Positions 1 to 9,411 of a stretch of 64,000 nt of DNA are shown piece after piece (positions within the stretch are counted from its first letter, which is position 1; every line of letters starts with the position of its first letter). Made by a program: the position numbers and the translations under genes. The DNA is from Hemileia vastatrix (taxonomy: Eukaryota > Basidiomycota > Pucciniomycetes > Pucciniales > Zaghouaniaceae): contig JASXTE010000016.1 in the NCBI GenBank assembly GCA_030280995.1, positions 12,477,001-12,541,000 of the forward strand, given 5' to 3'. The notes below the pieces were generated by a model. The model had not been told where the DNA came from. It was given only the letters and a program-made list of their open reading frames with translations, and made no database searches.

Positions 1-32
1 TAGAGAGTTGATCCCATATGGCTGGATCTGGC

Positions 33-627
33 AAAAGTGTCACCACAATTTTTGATAAACTTAAGTTTGAAAATTTTTTGATGGAAAGTAATTGCAAGTC
101 TTCTTCATTTCATCAAGTAATCCTCATAAAAATTTCCACCTGTATTTTGGCCAAACTTCAGGTGGACACTTTGGCCATATTAAATTAACTCTAGTTACAT
201 GTTGATAAAAAACTGATACTTATTGCCATATATAGATATTAAACCCATCAGACTGTGCCTTTCCAAAAGTGTCTACCTGAATTATGGCTAAACCTCAGTT
301 GGGCACTTTTATGATGCAGAGTAGCTAGGGCAAAAGTATTCTGCAGTTAATTTGGTATTCATAATAAATTTATCCTCCTGAAGTTTAGCCTAACTTGAGG
401 TGGACAATTTCAGAAAGCACCAGTTAGTCACTATCCATCAAAAAAGTGTTCACCAAAATTTTTGCTAAACTTGTGGTGGACCCCTTTGATCAGCCACAGT
501 CAGATGAGATCAACTCTTTAGATGGGAATGAGGATGATGTTTTGGTAAATCATGGAAATAGAAGTAGTTTGATGTGGCCAAATTACCCCCCTGAAGGTCA
601 GACAAACCTCAGAAGGACACTTTTTAG
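33..627. repeat. Array of six diverged ~45-bp imperfect palindromes
   Basis: Six related units lie at about 33-70, 127-175, 263-310, 368-412, 440-490 and 572-627. Each reads roughly AAAAGTGTCCACCT, a 12-18 base centre resembling ATTTTGGCTAAACTTC, then AGGTGGACACTTTT, so the two arms can pair as a hairpin. Unit 2 and unit 5 keep both arms best; unit 4 has lost much of its left arm. Spacers are 30-100 bases and not obviously alike. A 63-codon frame at 446-637 runs through units 5 and 6 and has no recognisable product, so I do not call it a gene. Function unknown. Confidence 0.6.
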
Positions 628-637
628 CAGGGAGTAA

Positions 638-1150
638 CTGAGAAAAATCCATTTATCAGAAGGAAAATCTTTTATTGGATAGATGCCAAGGCTTCATACT
701 TGTCTATTATGGTCAGTATTAATTTTGAAAGTGTCTGTCCAAGCAATTTCATTGCCCATCATGACTCATTTTGTTTTAAATGTTTCAAACTGTGTGATAC
801 AGTATTAATGTGTCAAATAGTATAATTAAGCTCTATTAAGTGCCCTCCTATGATGCCTAAATTATAATTTAATATCTTACATAATAATTTTTTTATATAA
901 ATTCATCAATATTTTATTTTATTATCAAATTTAATAGAGCAAGTATCCTGAATTATTATATGTGCATAAGCTTAGGTTAGATCAATTTGTGCTCAATTTG
1001 TGTTCATCAGAGGACCAAAATCAAGTTCTGGAGGATCAACTTGTGCATAATTTGGAATCAGTTGATATTCTGTCTACAATCAATCTGAGAATAAATGTAA
1101 ATCTAACTCTAATTTACTTATGTTTATAAAGTATTTATAAACCTGGCATA
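638..1150. other. AT-rich stretch with no recognisable gene
   Basis: Low-GC sequence without a credible coding frame, RNA gene or strong repeat. A weak echo of the upstream palindrome arm (AAAGTGTCTGTCC) occurs near 728-741. Confidence 0.4.
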
Positions 1151-1159
1151 ATTAAGGGA

Positions 1160-1975
1160 CACTCTAAATTTCAAGAGAGGGGATTGCTAGCAATTCACCC
1201 CTAGATTTCCCATGGTGATTGTGTTATCTCTCATAATTTGTCATTGTATTTTCTCTCAATTGATTTACTTAATTTTTAATTTTTATTATCTTCATTTCTT
1301 CTTTTTTGTATTACTCTCTCCCAAGTTTTATTCCCTTCTCCTCTTCATCTTTCCCTTCTTTTTATTCTTCTTCTAGACAATTTGCCGACAATTCTAGAAT
1401 AAAATACTTGAGAATTTTGATGGTTCAATATGTTTCTTAAATAAATCCATTAAATTGAAAATAACTATATTTTAAAATAAGAAATAATAAAAATACAAAA
1501 AAAATATCAGGTATTATGGTTTAAATTAAAAAATAAAATCTTCAAATTCTTGTTTAAAAGGATTTATCAATAAAAATAACCACTTATCTTATTTTATATT
1601 TTTTCAAAAAAAATTAATAAAATGATTAGAGAGGTTAAAATTGATGCTTTTGAAAAAAAGAGTATAATTTTTAGTCTTTTTAATGATCAAGTAAAATTCA
1701 AAATGAAAATTAAATTGTGTTTTATGGGAAAAATTGTGTGAATTGGCCAGATTCTTAATCTGCCCTTGATATTATTTCTATAAATTATTCATTAAACTTT
1801 CACTATTATTCCAGCACAGATTCATTCCTTTGTTGGTTAAGAGCTCAAGATGAGTTCAAAGTAAAGTTCATTATCAGCTCATTATAAGTTCAGTCTAAGT
1901 TCCATATTAGTTTCATCTAAGTTGAAGTTGAAGACTTGCTAGCAATTCCCCTCCCCAAATATTGCATGGTGAATG
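1160..1975. mobile_element. Palindrome-ended non-autonomous element, long copy
   Basis: GGGGATTGCTAGCAATTC near 1176 and GACTTGCTAGCAATTCCCC near 1934 bracket about 750 bases. The same terminal design, a palindrome centred on TGCTAGCA next to a run of G or C, bounds the compact element at 22915-23175. Both also share a stretch of GTTCAGT/GAGTTCC-type short repeats just inside the right end (1855-1930 here, 23095-23140 there). No protein is encoded. The left boundary is uncertain because both ends could be right ends of separate insertions. Confidence 0.4.
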
Positions 1976-2059
1976 GTAATAGTGATGAGGACAAGGAAAA
2001 GGAAAAGTGGGTCAGTAAGACCACACTTTCTTCTTCTAATGTTGGTATGGAGTTGTTTT

Positions 2060-2975
2060 TGAAGGATTCTTATTGCAAGGTGAATATTTGTTCTTGGGAT
2101 TTCTACAAATGCTTAACTCATGAATTGATTTCTACTTATTATCAACTTATGATGTGATCAATCATTCAGGGAATATAGTGATAGTATTTAGATTATATAT
2201 ATTAGACACTCCTTTATTAGTTCCTCTCTTGAATCTTTTACCTTTCAAATTTACCACAAATCTTATTGATTGCTTCACATTATTCATTTCTTTATCCTTC
2301 AATTTATTAGGGGGTATCAAAGTTAGAAATTTGTGATTATTTAAAAGGTATTTTTTTGCAACAAATAATAAAGCCAGAAACTTGAAATTAATTCACAGTA
2401 AAAAGGTGTTTATGGGGTGAAATATGCCCTATTTTAAAAATAATCATGGTGGATTTGGTGGAAAAAACGTATTTTAAAAATGGAAGATTTCTTACTTTGA
2501 TACCATCTATTATATTTATATTTTCCATAAACTAAATTAATTGTTTACCAATCATTCACTGGAGAAATATATATTAATTATGTGTTTAATTTATATACCT
2601 GTACTTACATGAACATGTCTCTATGTGGTTGAAAATATTTGAATAAATGTACAAAGGGTTTTATATTCAAGTAATAAAACCTCTATCTCTATGTACTAAA
2701 TTAAAGGTATTTTATTACTATTGTCTTATACTATTAATATTACACAATACAATATTATACCTTTAAAATCTCCCTAAAATCTTATCATTTTCTTGAAATA
2801 ACTTTTATCATTATCCTTTAATCTATTATATTTATATTTTCCATAAACCCAATTCATTATTTACCAATTAATCACAGGGGACAGGTGATTTAACATAAAT
2901 GACTAAATGTATAAAAGATTTTATATTTAACTAAAAAATCTCTATATAATATATTAAAGGGAATTAAATTGCTTA
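2060..2975 (+). repeat. Copia 5' LTR, interrupted by a small element
   Basis: It begins TGAAGGATTCTTATTGC, which aligns with TGGAAAGATTCTGGTTG at 21981 in the 3' copy, and similarity runs through landmarks such as ATTGATTGCTTCACAT and the GTTTACCAATCA block. An extra ~193 bases (2311-2503) are absent from the 3' copy. The end near 2975 is followed by TGATATTTAAAGTTAG, a poor match to the TGGTATCA-type primer-binding site common in Copia elements. Boundary good to about 10 bases on the left and weaker on the right. Confidence 0.65.
2311..2503. mobile_element. Harbinger-type MITE in the Copia 5' LTR
   Basis: The insert has inverted ends: GGGGGTATCAAAGTTAGAAAT on the left and ATTTCTTACTTTGATACC on the right. 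It is preceded by TTA, and ATTA lies a few bases beyond the right end; PIF/Harbinger elements typically duplicate a TTA/TAA target. The same GGGGTATCAAAGTT end occurs at the left boundary of the Harbinger copy at 43856. The 3' LTR of the same Copia lacks it, so it inserted after the Copia. No coding capacity. Confidence 0.6.
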
Positions 2976-3000
2976 TGATATTTAAAGTTAGAAGTCTCTG

Positions 3001-4148
3001 AATGAGTTCTACAAGTCAAAACACTTCTGCTTCACCTTCTGCTGAATTTTATATTTCATCCTCTACTTCTACATATCAACCACCCTTTGAAGGAAGAATT
3101 TCAGCTAATTCAAATCACCTTTATTTTTTTCGGCTATGTTAGACCAATCTAATGAAAAAATGTTAAGAGTTACAGCTCTTACTTCTGAAAAAATACCTCT
3201 GTGGAAATCAATGATAGAATTTTCTTCAATTCTCATTATTTGAGACAAGATATCAACTGAACATAAAGAGAATCTGATGCTGATCCCAATGACTGGAGGA
3301 TGGTTTAAATTAAATCCTGAATAATTCTAATGAATGCTGTTGGTCCCAGGGACTCCTTTATGAGCTCTAAGAAAAAATCCACTTATCTAGCCTATCAAAA
3401 AATTCTCACTGACTATGGTGAACACAACACTTTCACAGTATCTGATCTCTTGGATCAACTAGTTTATCTAAAATGGTATAAGTCTTCATCCTTAAGATAA
3501 AATATTTGAAAGTTTGAAATAGTTGAGATTTTATTGGTAAACAGAACATCCAGTGACACAGAGCTGCTTATACCATAAAAAATCATTGCAATGATTCTTA
3601 TGAAGTGTTCAACATGAGACTATGTTTGGAATCACACAGAATCTTTTCCAAAATTTCAAGAATTTGACCCTTGAACATGTTTAAAACTGTCTCAGCTCTG
3701 AGGAAAACAACTGGATTTGTGCATGTAGTTCCAATGACAACACTAATTCCCTTAAATCTCAGTCAAAATAGAAAAAACAACCACAACTCTCAAGCTACCT
3801 TGATAAAAGAGACAAGAAGAATGTGAAGTGTTATCTAGGAAATATTGGCCACAGTGATAAGAAGATCATAACTCAACTTTGAGAGAAGTTAAAACAAGTT
3901 AATTTTTTCTCTCATTAAAGAAATTAAAAACCAAAACCTGAAAAATTACTTACTGAATTTGTCTCTCTGGTTTTAAAATGTGAACACAAGAAATCTACTT
4001 ATCTAGCTGGAGTGTCAAATGTAAATATGTGTTTTGTCCTGGAATCAGATGCAACTTCTCATATGGTTCAGGATATGGTAATTAAATAAAATATTAAAAA
4101 TATTTTCCCAGACAATATTGACAATGCTGATACTAAAATCTTAACTGC
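3001..4148 (+). pseudogene. Copia gag and protease N-terminus (relic)
   Basis: Translated fragments across the frames give a Ser/Thr-rich gag start near 3001, a degenerate knuckle-like CYLGNIGHSD segment near 3828-3860 (a CCHC zinc knuckle would be expected here) and, near 4039-4070, VLESDATSHMVQ, which corresponds to the DSGATSHM active-site region of Copia aspartic proteases with the Gly of D-S-G altered. Stops and frameshifts are frequent. The protease is cut at 4148 by element D and resumes at 17218. Confidence 0.65.
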
Positions 4149-5241
4149 TGTAGACAATCCTATAGTACTAGCTATAGGCCTTGACCAAGGGAGTTGGAGA
4201 AAAACCAGAGAGAAAATCCCCTGTCCCTTTAGAAAAATAAGTGAGATTTACCTGCTACAGTAAATTGGTTCCTGTTTACCAAAAGCCCCTTTTCCAATAC
4301 ACTTGACTGCTTGATGAGCCAAGAAAGTAGTCCCCAGACAGACTACCAGACCAAAGAACTGAAATGTAGACCAATGTCCACACCAGAGACAGCAAAGATA
4401 CTTGATGTAGGCTGCAAATCCACACCAGAGACAGCAATAATACTTTCTATAGCTTGCAAGACTATAACAGAGAAAACAGTTGCCAAAGTTAAGTTAAATG
4501 AAGAACTCACTTGCAACAAACACAGCCAATTGTGGCCAGAAAACAGTGAAAATTGAGTGAGAAACAATGATATCACCTCCGGATGGTTGTATGATGATTA
4601 AGGTTGCCCCAAACTGTCTTATTCACTATCTACACACAGACCACTATCTAAGAGCCCATGCGCACCCACCAATTTGGCGCCTGTACCCGCCAAATTGCAT
4701 AAAAAACCCTCCAGAAGCGCTCCCCAACCTTCTAAAACAGAGGTAGGCGGGCTGCCCGACGTCAGAGGCGCCGCCTGAAGTGGCACAGCCTCCCTGAAGC
4801 CAGAGAACCACTAAAAACACCCAATCTACTTAGAAAAACTAACTACAACTACTAAAACCTTTAAAACACGGAATTTCACTATAACAACATTGAGACATGA
4901 AATATAGAGAAAAATTAGCTCTATCCAACAGAACTAAGCACTTAACCCTAAGACTTAAGGTTAGCCCGTAAAACACAAAAAACAAAATTAGACAGCTATC
5001 TTTTTAAATGAAAAATGAGGAAATGACCCCTTAAAACTTATAATATGAAAAAATGACTACAAGACATAAAATATAGAGAAAAACTGGGGCTATCCAATGA
5101 TAGTACCCGCATACCAGTAGACCCAATATCCACGGAATAAAACCAGAAAAATACCTAATTCCTTAACAGATGTCAATTAAAACATGCATAAACAACTCCA
5201 AATCACACAACAAAGGCCCCTGCCAATTTTGGAAGACCACA
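4149..5241 (-). repeat. Element D LTR (3' LTR)
   Basis: Plus-strand sequence runs from TGTAGACAATCC to GGAAGACCACA and is nearly identical to 16126-17217. Read on the element's own strand it starts TGTGGTC and ends TCTACA, giving the usual TG...CA ends. A GC-rich block near 4740-4800 (GACGTCAGAGGCGCCGCC) stands out from the AT-rich surroundings. An 81-codon frame inside (4311-4556) appears in both LTRs but has no recognisable family. Confidence 0.9.
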
Positions 5242-5251
5242 TCCTCCCTCC
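5242..5251 (-). other. Polypurine tract of element D
   Basis: On the minus strand GGAGGGAGGA directly abuts the 3' LTR start TGTGGTC. This is the position and composition expected for the plus-strand DNA primer of an LTR retrotransposon. Confidence 0.75.
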
Positions 5252-5319
5252 AATTAAGAATGTCCACATTCTTTCTTCATCAAACCATCATGTTCAACCT
5301 TCTTCCCAAACATGCCTCT

Positions 5320-5930
5320 GAAATGGGTCCTTGCCAATACTGCATTGACAATAATCTAATCTGCGCCATGACACCACCTGTCCATCCATACAGAACGTCC
5401 TGCGATGTCTGCCAATCTAGAAAGAAACCTTGCTACAGACCTGGTCCATTATCTTCTGCAACAGATTCACCTCCACCTCAACCTGGTCCATCTTCTACCA
5501 GCACCAAAAGATCCAGGCCATCCATCCTGATACCCAGATTAATCAAAAAGCTTCACCCTTCCCAGAAGAGTGCCACCACCCATAAAACAACAAGTTCCAC
5601 CATCCCTGGTCCATCTGATGGTATAGAACTTTCATTTCTTCCTTCAACTTTAAAACTGATGACTTCTAAGTTCCTCCATCATCTGATAGTGATGATAACA
5701 ATGTAGGATCCATTGCACCACCAACACCAAACCACTTGCCCACTATCAAGGCCAAGTTCCAACAACACACATCTCAACAGAAACAACTTCTGCCTCACTA
5801 CTTCCAATCCACTCCTGCTAGAGATCCACAGGACATTGAGAACAGAAGACACCTCATTCACCAGTTCAAGGCTAATTCTGAACAATTCATTTCATCTCTT
5901 GATTCCCTCTGTAATTCCACTAGTACTTGA
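5320..5930 (+). CDS. Antisense accessory gene 1 of element D: zinc-cluster-like protein, one intron
   Basis: Exon 1 is 5320-5620 and exon 2 is 5671-5930 (stop TGA), joined across a 50-nt GTATAG...CTAAG intron with a CTGAT branch-like site; the protein is about 186 aa. An earlier ATG at 5290 would add 10 residues. Residues 4-37 show C-x2-C-x6-C-x12-C-x2-C-x6-C, the cysteine spacing of fungal Zn2Cys6 DNA-binding domains. The basic half-site (CDVCQSRKKPC) comes second instead of first. A Ser/Pro-rich linker and a short polar, probably helical C-terminus (about residues 130-186) follow. It lies on the opposite strand to gag-pol, just inside the 3' LTR, so that LTR may supply its promoter. DNA or RNA binding is inferred from the motif only. 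Confidence 0.65.
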
Positions 5931-5989
5931 GTTTGATTCAGAAAAGAAAAATTGACCACACCCTCTATAGGATGTAACCACAAAACACC

Positions 5990-6405
5990 CCTCAGTTTTA
6001 AGTCTTGGGGGACCATCCTCATTTTATAGTCTTGGGGGACTCAAAAACCCTCAGTATAAAGTCTTGGGGGACTCAAAAACCTAAATCATAAACCCAGAAC
6101 CAGAGATCAACCACATTAAGACACAGAGAAAAAAACTAACATTCTGGGGTAATTGTGAATAGAGCTTCCAGCCCATCAATTACCCCCAAACTTGCCTTTA
6201 CTAAATTCGGAGGCTCCCCCTGTGGATACCCTCCACCAATCTTTCAAAACCAACTCCAACAACCAAACCCATTCCTCAGTTTATAGTCTTGGGGGACTAA
6301 ACCAACTACAATACTCAGTTTAAAGTTTTGGGGGACTAACACAGTGTTCAGTTTAAAGTCTTGACGGACTAACGGAAATTCCAGTTTAGAGTCATAGAGG
6401 ACTGC
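5990..6405. repeat. Cluster of ~17-bp AGTCTTGGGGGACT motifs
   Basis: Seven variants of CAGTTTAAAGTCTTGGGGGACT occur here (near 6000, 6029, 6059, 6284, 6323, 6356 and 6387), and two more at 8888 and 9148. The cluster sits between the two antisense genes of element D. Between the motifs, 6141-6240 is the first of three copies of a ~100-bp block containing TCTGGGGTAA and TTACCCCC; the others are near 8962 and 9230. Confidence 0.65.
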
Positions 6406-6554
6406 AATAAAATTCGCATAAAAAAGACCCAGCCAATTTCATGCAATACACCCACCGCCAACCTGCGAAACTTCCACCTTCACTTCATCATCTACCCATC
6501 ACTGACAAAAATCTCCTTCTTATCTCTTTCCATCATCTTTTCTCACCACAGATC

Positions 6555-8053
6555 ATGGCTGGATCCCCTGATGTTGACCCTTATACTCTTCCTTGCTTCA
6601 CTGCTCCCAAGGACTATTCCTGCAAACAGTGCATCCACATGTGCAGACCTTGCACATTCACTCTTCCAACTCCTGAAGCCAAATTCTACAACAGGGCTTG
6701 TGATTCTTGCTACTCCGAAAAGAAAAAATGTGACAGAGATGCCAACTACCCTATTCCTCCTCCTTCACCTTCTCATAAATACATCTCCAGATCCCCTACT
6801 AGATCCCCAGAGCTTGGTCCTTCCTCTTCCTCTTTATCTTCCGCACCTTCCAGAAAATCCAGAAGCTCCGCTTCCAGAACACTTCCCAAAAGACCAGCCT
6901 TAGCTTCCCAAGAAACTGCCTTTATCTCTGCTAAATCAGCTCCAAAAGCTTCAAAATCAGCTCCCAGGCTTCTAAACCGTGTCAAGGCGGCCCGCCCGCC
7001 TCACTAGACAGTTAAAATCAGGCTCAAAACCTCCACAAACCACCAGAAATAAGCCAAATTCAGCCAAACAACAAAAACAACTCCACACAATTACCTCCCA
7101 CTGCTCCCAGAGCAATGCAGCCAACCCTTCCAAGGTCCAAAAACTCCAAATTTTCCCAAACTTCTAGGAGACCTGCCAAAGGACCCCAGCAAGAAACCAG
7201 AGCACCCAACACTGCACCAAGGCAACAACTTTGTCCCCAGTTAAGACAAAAAAACTACACCTCTCCTCTGTCAGCCAACTATTCTTCTGACAGTTCCATT
7301 CCCTCAAAAGCTCCATCCAGAAGAGATCAAACTGCTTCCAAATCACCCTCTCCTGCTCCATCTTTTAACAACCCTGGTACTCCATCACCAGCACCTCCTC
7401 CAGCTGAATCCAACAGGAATATCAACCGCAACACCAACAACAGTCCCGCTGCTCCAACTAGGCCCCAGGAACATCAGCCTCCTAGTTTGCCTTCTCAAAA
7501 TCTTTCAGAGGAAGACCAAGAGAATCCATATCTTTCCCTGATTGATCCACCTAATATGACCATTCCAAATTCTTCTGAAGTCCAAATTCCGGCTGCTAAC
7601 AGATTTGGTGAGCTTCCAATCTGTAAGTACCACGTTAATTCATCTAATTTCTTCAACAGAAATAATTACTGATCCAATTCTTCTTGTCTAGTTGGCACCC
7701 CTCCTCCTGAATCTACTATTGGAGTTGGCCAACCTCTGGAAACTTCTTTGATCCTGGATTATGGAGACATGAAACAACACCTAAGCACCATGTGTTCCAA
7801 CATGCTGAAAGCCTTTGCCCTCCATGGAACTTTGAATGACTTTGAAAAATCCCTGAGAAAGCGCCTGCTGGACAACCACTGGAAGATGTCTAGGATCATT
7901 AAGCACACCTTCCAGCACTCCATTCCTGCCTCTTCTTCTTCCTCCTCTGAGCTTCTATCCAAACCCATTCCTGACCATTATAACCCATATAATCTCTCCA
8001 GCAGGATGCACTTCAGAGAACACTGTGCTTCCCACAACCCCAACAAAAAATAA
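6555..8053 (+). CDS. Antisense accessory gene 2 of element D: zinc-cluster-like protein
   Basis: ATG at 6555 opens a frame whose residues 22-60 read CKQCIHMCRPC, a 15-residue spacer and CDSCYSEKKKC. Each half has C-x2-C-x6-C spacing and the basic half comes second, as in gene 1. A long Ser/Pro-rich region follows. The frame must change near 6980-7064; an intron such as 6979-7046 or 6981-7063 would do this, but a mutation is possible. A clear intron at 7623-7691 (GTAAGT, CTGAT, TAG; 69 nt) joins to a last exon 7692-8053 encoding an acidic/helical tail with KSLRKRLLDNHWKMSRIIKH and a Ser run. Protein about 450 aa. Related in design to gene 1, so probably an old duplication. Molecular role unknown; nucleic-acid binding is inferred. 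Confidence 0.6.
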
Positions 8054-9411
8054 TAACAACATCATAATCCGGACCAGCCTCCAGAAGCTTCATCATCCAG
8101 ATAATGAGCTCCTGCAAAAAGATTAGAAACATAATAATAATATAAAACACTAAATAAATAAAAATTATTTCAGAAAAATGTTTTTTTTATTTTATTTTTA
8201 TTTTTTTTATTTTTTTATTTATTTATTTTTTTTTTAAAAATTGGTTATCTATCCTACTAAACTACTAATCATAAGAAAATTTGAAAATAAAATGTAAATG
8301 AACTAAATAAAATAATATGAAATAAATAATTATATATAAAAAATTGGTATCCCCCAGCCAATTGATGAGCTGATCCCCTGATACCTTACCCACATCCAAG
8401 TGCACCTTAATGTGGATACACAAATTAATATTTTAAATGAATAACAATAAAAATTTTGAAATTAAAGAAGATAATAATAAATATAATGAAACACAGAAAT
8501 AAATGAAATAAAATAAAATAAAAAAAAGAAAACAGCATAACCCGGCCAATTGATGAGCCTTTCCCCACCAATGCTTGCCCACATCAAGGTGACCCTGATG
8601 TGGTAACACCTTATATTTTTTATTTTATAATTTTAATAACCCCCATAAAAAAATTAAAAGAAAAAAAGAGAAAAAAATAAAATAATCTAAAACTACTATC
8701 TAGCAAAACATAACTACAAAATCAAAGACAGTCCAGCTCCATAGATGGTCCAGCAAGAGAAAGTCCGGTCCGTAGAAATGATCACTGGGTGGGCTCCCTC
8801 TAATAAGTAAAAATGATGGGAGACCACCAGTGATCCACCACCAATCCGACAGAACCAAAGATAAAGAAGCCAGTCCCCAACCAGTTTAAAGTCATAGTGG
8901 ACTTGAAACCTAAATAATAAACAACAGAACTAGAATTCAACTGGGACAAACAAAAAACTTGAGACAGAAATTCTGGGGTAACTGTTCTACAGAGCAGCCA
9001 GCTCATCATTTACCCCCACACTTGCCAAAAGAAAATCTAGAAGCCCCCCCCCTGGGTACCTTCTAACAAAAACACAACATCCAGCACCATAAACCAAAAC
9101 CAATAAAAGTGAAGAGTCCGGCACTTGAAGACCAAAAGAATTTCCAGTTTAAAGTCATAGAGGACTAAAACCAGTGAAAAGAAACCAATACTAGGGTTCA
9201 ACCAAATTAAGAGAAAGGGTTGGAAACAGACAATCTGGGGTAACTGTTGATAGAGCAGCCAGCCCACCAGTCACCCCCACACTTGCCAAGGCAAAATCTA
9301 GAGGCCCCGCCCATGGGTACCCTCTAACAAAAGTTTCCAACACAAAAGTTGCTCTGCAACACCAAAATCCAAAATTTAAAGATAGTTTCATAGCTTATCC
9401 TCATTGCGGAG
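8054..9411. other. Non-coding part of element D with repeats
   Basis: 8160-8340 and 8420-8540 are A/T-rich simple sequence. Two related blocks at about 8345-8415 and 8540-8610 share GCCAATTGATGAGC, CCCACAT(C)AAG and a GATGTGG...ACACC segment. Two further blocks at about 8880-9065 and 9140-9330 share the AAAGTCATAG(T/A)GGACT motif, TCTGGGGTAACTG, AGAGCAGCCAGC, ACCCCCACACTTGCC and GGGTACC(T/C)TCTAAC. No protein gene is evident. Confidence 0.55.

Noticed and set aside
33..627. CRISPR array
   Set aside because: Repeats are diverged palindromes with irregular spacers in a eukaryotic, transposon-rich context, and no cas-like gene exists.
4311..4556. 81-codon frame present in both element D LTRs
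   Set aside because: It is duplicated simply because LTRs are duplicated, has an equally long frame on the other strand, and shows internal repeats but no known family.
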